NCBI RefSeq assembly: GCF_027579695.1
Contig: NC_083577.1
Coordinates: 29,917,698-29,981,697 of the forward strand
Reading direction: 5' to 3'
DNA: 64,000 nt
Source of the DNA: Neoarius graeffei
Taxonomy: Eukaryota > Chordata > Actinopteri > Siluriformes > Ariidae
This document shows positions 31,836 through 40,628 of the stretch, in pieces. Below the pieces are notes generated by a model, which did not search any database, had not been told where the DNA came from, and saw only the letters and a program-made list of their open reading frames with translations. Made by a program: the position numbers and the translations under genes. Each line of letters starts with the position of its first letter. Position 1 is the stretch's first letter.

Positions 31836-31853
31836 TCCCAGGTTTCAGCACCA
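31836..31853 (-). promoter_or_regulatory. Primer-binding site of the Gmr1-type element
   Basis: On the minus strand, one base inside the 5' LTR edge, TGGTGCTGAAACCTGGGA has the TGG start and form of a tRNA 3'-end complement. I cannot say which tRNA. Confidence 0.7.
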
Positions 31854-31854
31854 C

Positions 31855-32348
31855 TGTAGCAAGCGTTCTAGGTGGGTGGAGCACAGAAGCACGGCAGCCC
31901 AGTACTGAGTTCTCAATAACTCTTTTATTGTCAGCTTTTCAGCTTCTACACGTTTATTCATCTCATCTCATCTCATTATCTCTAGCCGCTTTATCCTGTT
32001 CTACAGGGTCGCAGGCGAGCTGGAGCCTATCCCAGCTGACTACGGGCGAAAGGCGGGGTACACCCTGGACAAGTCGCCAGGTCATCACAGGGCTGACACA
32101 TAGACACAGACAACCATTCACACTCACATTCACACCTACGGTCAATTTAGAGCCACCAGTTAACCTAACCTGCATGTCTTTGGACTGTGGGGGAAACCGG
32201 AGCACCCAGAGGAAACCCACGCGGACACGGGGAGAACATGCAAACTTCACACAGAAAGGCCTTCGCCGGCCACGGGGCTCAAACCCGGACCTTCTTGCTG
32301 TGAGGCGACAGCGCTAACCACTACACCACCGTGCCGCCCACGTTTATT

Positions 32349-32377
<29 letters not shown>
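31855..32377 (-). repeat. Partial 5' LTR, interrupted by a SINE
   Basis: The first ~107 bp match the 3' LTR and then a SINE is inserted. After the SINE the LTR text resumes for a few bases (CGTTTATTCAT) and dissolves into (TA)n at 32354-32377. The outer ~190 bp of the LTR, including its promoter start, are missing. Confidence 0.88.
31962..32339 (-). mobile_element. tRNA-derived SINE (family 1, GATGAGAT tail)
   Basis: Reverse orientation, with the tail CTCATCTCATCTCATTATC at the left. The 12-bp duplication ACGTTTATTCAT flanks it (31950-31961 and 32340-32351). It is inserted in the Gmr1 5' LTR and is therefore younger than that element. Confidence 0.96.
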
Positions 32378-32379
<2 letters not shown>

Positions 32380-33012
32380 GAGTGATTCCACGCTTATGGG
32401 TACTGAAATGGGGACATGAACTTATTTTTAAAAATTCACCTAAAACCATTTCTTTTTTTTACTATCAGGTCACAAAACATGTAATCTTTAATGAATGATG
32501 TGTTAAAAGATAACTTTAATTTTCTGAGATGTAATAAAAACATATTTATATGCCAAAGTCAGAACGTAACAGAAGTGTTGTGGACATATATATTCTCAAT
32601 TTTAACAATGTAGAATTACTTTTTGAAACATAGGAAGGTGATGTTTTAGCAAATATAATTAATAAACATGTGTAGTAGAATAAACATACACATTCTTTCA
32701 ATAAGATTAACATGGTATATACAGTGATGGGAACAGGGCCGTCGACAGGGGGGGACAACCGGGTATTTTGTCCCGGGCCCAGGCATGAGGGGGGGCCCAG
32801 AACTGGTCCCTCATGAAGATGCCATTAATCATTCTGTTTCATTTCAAAATGTGTTGATTTGGGGGAGAAAAATGTGCTATATTTGCATTCAATGAATGAT
32901 TTCTGGTTCTTTTGCCTTTATTGTCTTCGAAAATAGATTCAAGAACCCACCTACCACCCCTAATGCAGAAATGGTTTGGTCTTTGATTAAGGCGCCAAAT
33001 AACACGGCACTA

Positions 33013-33567
33013 TAGAGATCTTGCAGTCACGTGACCGGAAAGAACACAACCGCCATCGTGTCGGTCAAAAACACCGCTGAATACTGCTGCACTCGTGTAC
33101 AGAATGGATCAATTTCAACCGACGGACTACACGGCTCATTTTTCTAATGAACAGATAACTAGATATATGTCTAAAATAAACGATCTACAGATTTGTGACC
33201 CTTATGGCTTTCCGGACGGAGTTTTCACGACCGGATTTTGAACTGCCAGCGGAATACCCGGACGTGTATGATTACCTCATTAACTTTCCCTCGCTGTTCA
33301 GTGGTGAAGCACTGCGTGCTTATAAATCTCTGCACAGTTATCTTTACAGAAATTCAGGATTTATCAGCGACTCAGATGTGGCATCTTGTAAACAAGAAAA
33401 TAATCCTCACTGGATGGGTAAATCACTTAAGTATTACTAGTACTGCACTGACCAGCCGATTATAGAATAGAATAAGGTAATTCCAAATCGTCCGTTTTGT
33501 TTACATGGATCTGGCGTTGGAGAGGTAGAGGCTTGGCAGTGGAGGTTTGAGTAGCTGTTTGTATGTG
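33013..33567 (+). mobile_element. ISL2EU-like segment inside hAT-B
   Basis: Sequence with no counterpart in hAT-A begins after CGGCACTA and ends before GGCAATCATATCC. It starts TAGAGATCTTGCAGTCACGT and holds the coding module at 33104-33440. Clear inverted ends are not visible, so it may have arrived as a truncated element accompanied by loss of hAT-B sequence. Confidence 0.55.
33104..33440 (+). pseudogene. ISL2EU/YqaJ-type protein, N-terminal module, one frameshift
   Basis: ATG 33104 opens MDQFQPTDYTAHFSNEQITR, followed by ICDPYGFPDGVFTT and a stop at 33236. A one-base shift joins it to ELPAEYPDVYDYLINFPS and ALRAYKSLHSYLY. The motif order matches the copy at 55865: xRYxxK, CDPY, YPDVYxYL, LxAYKSLxxY. 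It ends near WMG|GTAAAT, a plausible splice donor. In fish relatives this exon precedes a SWIM-type and YqaJ nuclease region, which is family knowledge and not visible here. No catalytic residues remain. Confidence 0.65.
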
Positions 33568-34642
33568 GCAATCATATCCAAATGTTTTAGGCACGCTTGC
33601 TGAGCTGCGCTGAGCTGGACTCCGGTTAGCTGAAAGCCCGTGGAACGCTGCCTCTTGTTAATTAAACCTTATTTTGTTGGAAATCATCCCGTGTAGATAC
33701 GACGGCATGTGAAATTGCCAGCTAGATAGAGTTTAATGTAACGAATGGGCTATAAATGGGGTGTTTTGAGGTTAGTCTGTTGCAAAACATTAAACTTTCG
33801 CTTAGACTGGATACTCTTCAAACAATTCCCTTGCTCAAGTGAAAAATGATAGGCCTGTATGAAAAGCGCAATTAATGAAAGTAGCCTAATAAGCCCTAAA
33901 TGAATAAAACAACCTCTGTTTTATTGTTGTTGCTTACACATTAAGATTTTGAAATCTTCTCGGTCCAGTTCTATATCCAGGGAACGTTGTAATCCTTTTG
34001 GTTTATTCGTAATAAACGTGTCAGCCCCCAGGTCAGATAGGCTAATGTTACGTGGTTGGGAGGGTGTCAATTTTTTTTGTAGCATTCTAAATCGAGTATG
34101 GAAAGGACGTTTATGAAAAACAAGACAAAAAAATACACTGAAAAACTCACTGTACACATCACTAGTGGTGATGCTTCTATGTTCAGATTTTGGGAAAGCC
34201 ATAACTCCGTTCTCATTGAGGCCCAGTTCCATCCCGTAAACAATCATTTTGGTTTATCAACTACCTGCGCTCAAACATGTCACAGGAGATGCTCAATGGG
34301 CTGGCTATGCTTTCTATAGAGCGCGAACTTGCAAAGAAGCTGGACTTCAATGACCTTATTGACGACTTTGCCACAGCAAAAGTCCGGCGCATTGCATTTC
34401 GCACCTGAATAGTTGCAGACTAAGGAAATGTTCAAACTGTAAATATGTTGAAATAAAATGGTTGACTGTTATAATGGGCTTGGAATACCTGTTATTTAAG
34501 GGTTGGAGTGAATGGAGACTGTGAAAAGAGGGGTTGGGTGTGGGTGGTTGCTGTGTGGCGATGTGCGTGCGCGCGTATGTGTGTGTGTGGAGGGGGGGGG
34601 CACTCAGATTATTTTGTCCCGGGCCCAGCCAAAGGTGTCAAC

Positions 34643-35604
34643 CAGGGGCGTCACTAGACCCAAGACCATACTGGGGCACAAAAGGGGCACAGGAAATGTA
34701 TGCGAGCGCGCAAAGCGCGCGAGCTAAAAATTTTGCACTATATTTATATTTATATAAATTAAATTAAATTAAACACCTGCCAGTAGCCTACACAAGTAGG
34801 GTGGAGGCTTGCTCAGAATGGCAGTCCAAAACGCCTCTCCAAGCGCTAGGCCTACTGTGTGTGTGTGTGCGTGTGTCTGTGCGCGCGCGCGTGTGTGTCT
34901 GTGCGCGCGCGCGTGTGTGTGTGTGCGCAGAGCGCGTGCATGTGCAATTGAAATTCGGTTCAATAATTCAATTACAATACTCAACTGGACGTAGCCTCCA
35001 AAACAACAGTTGTGTGTCATTACGTTAGGTGGCTATCTTCACACAGTCCATCACAAAACTATCAACGCGATCTGGCAACACGCAAACTGAGGGCTCGCGG
35101 CTTGCCACGTTGCAGACGACGGAATGAATGCAAACTTTTCAATATCCCTTCGTTTCAAACAAAAAATCAAGACAACACGAAAACAATGTCCCAACACATA
35201 TTAATTCTACAGCGTTACAAAAATGACAGTGGAATTACTGTCTACTAACCTGTAAACAGTTGAAAAACACGGAGAGATGGTTTCCCCTGCTCTGAATTTC
35301 ATTGCATCTGAGGGCTGCTGGAGTCTGCGGTCCCCATAGCAACCAAGATGTTACTCATGTCACGCGCACACTTTTTTCACATTGCTTAGTGTGCGCGAGG
35401 CCAGCCAAAACTACCAATGTAAAAGCATTGTAGATGGTCTTCTTCGCGCATCGGTTAGCCTACCCCACGTTATGAATTAATTAAATTGCAGCTATTCCCA
35501 AGTTTAAAATTCAGAGCGTTTCGTCACTGGATTTTTTTTACTGGGGCACTACAGATCTATACTGGGGCATGTGCCCCAGTAAAATACCCCTGGCGACGCC
35601 GATG
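34643..35604. mobile_element. hAT-type non-autonomous element hAT-D
   Basis: Begins CAGGGGCGTCACTAGACC and ends GGCGACGCCGATG, with a perfect 8-bp duplication GTGTCAAC (34635-34642 and 35605-35612). hAT-A shows the uninterrupted site, CAGCCAAAGCTGTCAACGG, at 11233. It contains GT/GC simple repeats (34855-34928), and the right end has a small palindrome (ACTGGGGCATGTGCCCCAGT). No coding region. Confidence 0.93.
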
Positions 35605-35959
35605 GTGTCAACGGCCCTGGATGGGAATAACGGCGTTAGAAATAAACGGCGTTACTAACGGCGTTACTTTTTTTAGTAACGAGTAATCTAACTAATTACT
35701 TTTTACATCGTTATAACGCCGTTCCCGTTACTTACAATAAAATGCTCTGCGTTACTTTATTAAAGCTGTTTTCATCTGGCACGCTGCTCGTTCAGCCTTT
35801 CTTTACTCTGCTTTAGTGTGGGGCGGGGAGACGCGAGACAACGGCATAGTCAGCCAATCAGAGTAGATTTGGACAACATACGTAGGTAGGCTCCGCCTAC
35901 TGCACTACTCTTTCAATCAGAAGACACAACGATGGCGCGCGGTCAGCCCAGCACTGCGC

Positions 35960-36070
35960 TTTCACATTGGAAATACAGCATTACTTGAAATAAAAGGCAA
36001 AAATGTGTACGTGCAATGCACATTATGTCGAGGAACAAAGCGTTTGTCCTCGTCAGTGGCCAGTAATTAG
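35960..36070 (+). pseudogene. BED-finger remnant of the hAT-C transposase
   Basis: A short frame reads ALLEIKGKNVYVQCTLCRGT, then KRLSSSVASN and a stop. V-x-C-x2-C followed by K-x-L-S-S is how the BED zinc finger of many fish hAT transposases begins. The His pair and the rest of the protein are deleted. Confidence 0.6.
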
Positions 36071-36687
36071 TAACAATTTTAATAACTACAAAAATATATT
36101 ACATTTGATAGATGTCTTATCTCACATTGTCCCACAAAAATATTAATGTAGTGTAGATAACATTACTAACTGGTTCTGTTAAGTGTCCATTTCAGTCATT
36201 AAACACATTTAACATTCACTTTTACTGTGATTACACTAATTGAATTTGATTTTTTTTTTTTAGGGGGAACAAAATGTAACGGAATAATTACTTTCCCTGG
36301 TAATTAGTTACTTTTATGACAAAGTAACTCCGTTACTAACTCAGTTACTTTTTGGGAAAAGTAACTAGTAACTATAACTAATTACTTTTTGAAAGTAACG
36401 TGCCCAACACTGGGTATATAGCTAGATTGTAATTAATTTGTAACAGACGCGAGATGGACAATCGTAACAGAAGTAATGTAACAGACATCATTTTGGAACT
36501 CATAGGCTTGACTTTGGCATATAAATATGTTTTTATTACATCTCAGAAAATTAAAGTTATCTTTTAACATATCATTCATTAAAGATTACATGTTTTGTGA
36601 CCTGATGGTAAAAAAAGAAATGGTTTTAGGTGAATAAGTTCATGTCCCCATTTCAGTACCCATAAGCGTGGAATCACTCATATATAT

Positions 36688-37326
36688 TAGTGCTGTCAAA
36701 AATGTCGCGTTATTAACGCGTTAACTTGACTCAATTTTAACGGCGATCATTTTTTTTTTATCGCGAGATCTGTGACATGATGCCACGCCCCGCACAGCCA
36801 GAGTCCTCTGCCCTCCCCCGAAGAGCCACGGTGTTCGGCTTATTTTTCTTTTTCCCATCGGCGGCTCCAGCCCCACTTTGCAGTGGCTGTGACAAGACGT
36901 GTTATGCTCTGCAATAACTATGCCGATATTTTCGGGGGGGTCCCTTTTTTTCCCTGGGGGGGTGCTTGCGCTTGTCTCAGAGCGCGGATCTCCATCGCGC
37001 GCTCACTTCGGATATGCAAATGCTTCCCGTTACACACGATTGCTATGTCAATAAACATCATTTTGCCAATATTTTAGAGACCCCCCAACATTTCCCAAAT
37101 CATGTTTTCAAGGGATCTCATGTCTGTTTAAGGGGATCTCGGATCCCCCGAGTACCCCCGTAGTTCGAACGGTGAGCAAGCCCATTCACTTTTTTATGCT
37201 GATAAGAGAATTACAATGGTTTTTCATGTGACAAAAATTTGCGATTAAATTGCGATTAATCGCGAGTTGACTATGACAGTCGCGACATTAATCGCGATTA
37301 AATATTTTAATCGCTTGACAGCACTA
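36688..37326. mobile_element. 639-bp TIR element (TAGTGCTGTCAA ends), probable hAT type
   Basis: The left end TAGTGCTGTCAAAAA mirrors the right end TTGACAGCACTA, with subterminal ATTAACGCG/CGCGATTAA motifs. Inserted in a TA tract: flanks ATATATAT and, beyond the SINE target duplication, AAATATAT fit an 8-bp duplication imperfectly. No coding content is supported. Confidence 0.75.
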
Positions 37327-37330
37327 ATAT

Positions 37331-38644
37331 CTCATCTCATCTCATTATCTCTAGCCAGGGGCGTGTTTAGCCTATTTTTGGGGGTGCTCAAGCACCCCCA
37401 AAAACGAGCTGAGCACCCCCTAGCTCAGCACCCTCAAAAACACTGCTTTTGGAAGTAATTTTCAGAAATAAGTGCCCTCGCGCACTGCGCAATGAATGCG
37501 TGCGCGGCAGCGCGGGCGTGTGTGTTCTTGAATTCACCTGTTACGTGATAGTTCTATGACCAGTAAAATACCCCCCCCCCGCGTCCCCTCTGATTGGGTT
37601 GCCTGTCCGCGCGAGTGCTTGCTACGACATGGTGTTTTTTTAAACTGGATTCCACGCCGATGAGGAACTCAAAGTAGCACCTGAGTATTACTGACATAGC
37701 GAGATGTGAAGGTACGGACTGGAGTTACAATTGTTAAACACAACACAATAATATGCATAATGCAATATTGATGTTCCCTGGTCTATGAACAGAATGATAA
37801 AAACGACATTTATCATCCATATCGAGATACTTTTGTGCAGAGCTGTACAAGTGCTACGGTGCTAGACCACCGTGTGTTAGTCAATTTTATTTAATGTAAC
37901 ATAGTGTTTACTAATGTAAACTAATGTAAAATCATAATAATACACACTATTATTACACAATACACAATAACACATTAATTAACAATTACCACTGTTCAAA
38001 ATGAATAGCTCCAACATTACAAATGCAGTAGTAGGTCTTGTTTAGTTAAAAATATAACGTAAATATTTGTGTCAGTGGTTGTAAATGTGTAGATATCATA
38101 GTTTATTGGGTCAGCTTCTGTTAAAACATTGCATAAGTCTAGTCTTGTCTAGTCTAGTCTTCTTGTCTAGTTAAGTCTAGTCTAAATGCGGAATAAATGT
38201 GGAAACACTGTCGTTCAAGTCAGGTGCCTCTGTCAGCTCTGGGGGCTAAGCACCCCCAAAGATCAGATGCTAGAATCGCCCCTGTCTCTAGCCGCTTTAT
38301 CCTTCTACAGGGTCGCAGGCAAGCTGGAGCCTATCCCAGCTGACTATGGGCGAAAGGCGGGGTACACCCTGGACAAGTCGCCAGGTCATCACAGGGCTGA
38401 CACATAGACACAGACAACCATTCACACTCACATTCACACCTACGGTCAATTTAGAGTCACCAGTTAACCTAACCTGCATGTCTTTGGACTGTGGGGGAAA
38501 CCGGAGCACCCGGAGGAAACCCACGCGGACACGGGGAGAACATGCAAACTCCACACAGAAAGGCCCTCGCCGGCCCCGGGGCTCGAACCCAGGACCTTCT
38601 TGCTGTGAGGCGACAGCGCTAACCACTACACCACCGTGCCGCCC
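37331..38644 (-). mobile_element. tRNA-derived SINE (family 1), split by hAT-E
   Basis: The tail CTCATCTCATCTCATTATC is at the left and the A-box side CCGTGCCGCCC at the right. It duplicated the end of the preceding TIR element (AGCACTAATAT at the left, AGCACTAAAATAT at the right), so it inserted after that element. It is interrupted by hAT-E at 37356-38284 and resumes GCCGCTTTATCC. Confidence 0.93.
37356..38284. mobile_element. hAT-type non-autonomous element hAT-E
   Basis: Ends CAGGGGCGTGTTTAG and AGAATCGCCCCTG, with a perfect duplication TCTCTAGC (37348-37355 and 38285-38292). The left subterminal region has repeated GAGCACCCCC/CAAGCACCCCCAAAA text. A (TCTAG)n-like tract lies at about 38137-38180. 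No coding region. Confidence 0.94.
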
Positions 38645-38650
38645 AGCACT

Positions 38651-38651
<1 letters not shown>

Positions 38652-38684
<33 letters not shown>

Positions 38685-38720
38685 GTGTGTGTATATATAT
38701 ATATATATACACACACACAC

Positions 38721-38813
<93 letters not shown>
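38652..38813. repeat. (TA)n and (GT/AC)n palindromic tract
   Basis: Alternating (TA)n, TGTGTGTATATA and TATACACACACA blocks form self-complementary DNA over about 160 bp. Long frames crossing it are simple-sequence artefacts. Confidence 0.97.
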
Positions 38814-38815
<2 letters not shown>

Positions 38816-38837
38816 GTGGAACATATTTTCAACAAAA

Positions 38838-39633
38838 AAATATGTTCTACAATTATTGGCACCCCTGGAAAGTATAGCGAACACAGTGTAACTGAAGCAT
38901 GTCTCCCATTAAAATTGTACATTTTTTAGTTGATTGGTGTGTCGGAACTTTGAAGCTGCAATCCATGATTTCCTGAGTCTATTACGTGACAACAGTTTTT
39001 CGAAGTACTCCTGAGCCCATGTGGCTATATTTGTCACATTAGCATGACAGTTTCCCAGGTAGTGCCGCCTGAGGGCTCGAAGGTCACACACATTCAACAG
39101 TGATTTCCCACCTTGCCCTTTATGCACTGTGATGTCTCCGAATTCCCTAAAACTTTTCAAAATGTTATGTACTGTCGTTTTTGAAAGAGTTAAATTCTCT
39201 GTAATTTTGCATTGAGATTTTTTTTTAATAACTAGCAATTCTCTCTCAAATTTTGGCACAAAGAGTGAGCCACAACCCATCCTTGCTTGCAAAGACTGAG
39301 CTTTTGGTGCTGCTCATTTTATACCCAATCATGTTACCCATTAAGCTCCTCATTGTGAAATCTTCCAAAATGGCGTTACTTGAATATCCTATAAACTTTT
39401 CGGCCTTATTTTGCCTCCATCCCAGCTTTTTTTAATGTGTTGCAGGCATCAAATTCAAACTTCATTTATATTGACAAAATACAATTAAGTTGGTCAGTAA
39501 AACTATTGAAAATCTTTTCTTTGTGCTTTTGTCAGTTAAATAAAGATACACGTGAATTAACAAATCACAGATTTTTGTTTGTATTGCATTTTGGAAAATA
39601 TCCCTACTTTTCTGGAAATGAGGTTTGTATTTA
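38838..39633 (-). mobile_element. Tc1-like remnant(s)
   Basis: ACAATTATTGGCACCCCTGG at the left is a typical Tc1 terminus of one family. The right end TTTTCTGGAAATGAGGTTTGTA is a terminus of another, related to the element at 18642-20246 in style. A transposase N-terminal fragment lies between. I read this as one or two internally deleted Tc1 copies. Confidence 0.65.
38909..39292 (-). pseudogene. Tc1-like transposase, DNA-binding N-terminal half
   Basis: The frame from ATG 39292 contains LTLSKTTVHNILKSFREFG (helix-turn-helix, about residues 30-50), then VHKGQGGKSLLNVCDLRALR and NIATWAQEYFEKLLS (second helical subdomain). It parallels the intact frame at 19791 (STVHNIIKRFRES, WAQEYFQRTLS). 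No catalytic domain follows. Confidence 0.8.
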
Positions 39634-39733
39634 AAAAAAAATGTGAAAAATGTTGCAACTGACCCCATTCAATAAAATGGTTAATGCAACAAAATATCAG
39701 ACAATATTATACAAATATGATGAATATCATTTG

Positions 39734-39861
39734 ACAGCCCTGTGATGATCTGGCGACTTGTCCAGGGTGTACCCTGCCTTTTGCCTGTAGTCAGCTGGGA
39801 TAGGCTCCAGCTTGCCTGCGACCGTGTAGAAGGATAAAGCGGCTAGAGATAATGAGATGAG
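39734..39861 (+). mobile_element. 5'-truncated tRNA-derived SINE (3' 128 bp only)
   Basis: Only the 3' part is present, from CAGCCCTGTGATGATCTGG to the GATGAGAT tail, yet it is flanked by an 8-bp duplication ATCATTTG (39726-39733 and 39862-39869). Truncation at the 5' end with an intact 3' tail and duplication is what LINE-driven target-primed insertion produces. Confidence 0.88.
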
Positions 39862-39869
39862 ATCATTTG

Positions 39870-40628
39870 CCATTCAATATTGGTAAATGTTTTCCATTTA
39901 TGATCATCAGCATCTTGCATCAGTTGTAGCACTACAGGATTTGCATCAACTGTGTTATGTAGAGTAAATATTATTAAAAACTATAAACTCAGTACAGTAT
40001 GTGACTATTTGCCATTGCGCTGTTTCCTGTGGGTGTCTTTCTTATTCAGGGCTGAGGATAAGGTGTAGTATAATTTGCTGTTTATAAGAGCTTATAACTC
40101 TTCTGACTGAGATCCAGTTCATCCCACTGATGATTAGAGCATTCTGGGTCTTGTGTCTGAAACTGCAAGATCGACTTTAAATGATTCCAGAAGTGAAACA
40201 TTATTTTCAGTTCAGAAGAGTGAAATTCATCACTGGATAAATTTTTCCCAAAATTACAGTTAATGCTCAGTGCTTAAACATAAGTAAGTGCCGAGTGCTG
40301 TTTCTGATGTAACTGAGGAGTGTAACAGGTCATAACGTGTCTCTCGAAAACTCCTCCTATTAAGGAAGTGCCAAGTCTGACACGACTGAAGTCCTTCATT
40401 TACAGCCTGCAGTGTTCTGCTCTGGTGAGTTGAGATTTATTCTCAGTTTATGGAGAAATCTGTGTCTCATTTTCAGCACTGTGAAAGGAAGTGATGATTA
40501 ACTGAACCTACAAAGTCATCTATTTAGCTTTAAAGAAACCTGAAATCAGGATGTGATTACTTTTCACAGAAGTGAAAGTGAAACTCTGAGCATTTGGACG
40601 ACAGAGAACAACAACAGCAGCAAACAAA
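39870..40628 (+). promoter_or_regulatory. Upstream region of the TRIM gene, with a possible untranslated first exon
   Basis: No transposon is recognised here, unlike most of the window. TGTTCTGCTCTG|GTGAGTTGAG at about 40422 could be the donor of an untranslated exon, and TTACTTTTCACAG at about 40569 the matching acceptor. That would place the start codon exon at about 40570. This is inference from splice-site form only. Confidence 0.4.
40574..40585 (+). promoter_or_regulatory. ISRE-like motif (GAAAGTGAAACT)
   Basis: An exact match to the interferon-stimulated response element core GAAANNGAAACT, 44 bp before the TRIM start codon. It might lie in the 5' UTR if the splice prediction above is right, so its regulatory role is uncertain. 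Confidence 0.45.

Larger units (their letters stand above)
27702..32377 (-). mobile_element. Gmr1-type LTR retrotransposon (gag-PR-IN-RT-RH order), defective
   Basis: A minus-strand element with a 312-bp 3' LTR (27702-28013, TGTGGCAG...CTTGCTACA on its own strand) and a partial 5' LTR starting at 31855. Reading the minus strand, the order is gag with a SCAN-like domain and a CCHC knuckle, protease, integrase, then RT and RNase H ending at the polypurine tract. Integrase before RT is the Gmr1 arrangement known in fish and some invertebrates, unlike the usual Ty3/gypsy order. Internal deletions, a frameshift and nonsense codons make it defective. The 5' LTR is cut short at an AT tract where a foldback element lies. 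Confidence 0.92.
32734..35619 (+). mobile_element. hAT transposon hAT-B (sister of hAT-A)
   Basis: Same ends as hAT-A: CAGGGCCGTCGACAGG and GTGTCAACGGCCCTG. The 8-bp duplication GATGGGAA is perfect (32726-32733 and 35620-35627). Long collinear identity with 8884-11257. Differences: the two MITEs of hAT-A are missing, an ISL2EU-like segment replaces the hAT-A interval of about 9164-9551, and hAT-D is inserted near the right end. Confidence 0.96.
32722..36412 (+). mobile_element. hAT transposon hAT-C, carrying hAT-B near its left end
   Basis: Left end CAGTGATGGGAA, right end GTGCCCAACACTG, flanked by perfect 8-bp duplications GGTATATA (32714-32721 and 36413-36420). hAT-B is inserted only 12 bp inside the left end. 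After it the sequence continues GATGGGAATAACGGCGTTA. Subterminal text GTTACTTTTT/AAAAAGTAAC repeats densely at both ends. It is a deletion derivative retaining a BED-finger remnant at 35960-36070. Confidence 0.95.
32378..36681. mobile_element. Foldback/long-TIR element of unknown family
   Basis: A left arm at 32378-32561 is the reverse complement of 36509-36681 over about 175 bp, starting ATGAGTGATTCCACGCTTAT. Differences are few: one small indel (AAAAATT) near 32430 and scattered substitutions. Both arms end in TA-rich DNA. Everything between the arms that I can identify is later insertion (hAT-C and its contents), leaving only a few hundred bp of original interior. No coding sequence is assignable to it. 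Confidence 0.85.

Noticed and set aside
38297-38891. Two 180-195-residue open frames on opposite strands
   Set aside because: They are SINE sequence read through into (TA)n. The same peptide text recurs at every SINE copy.
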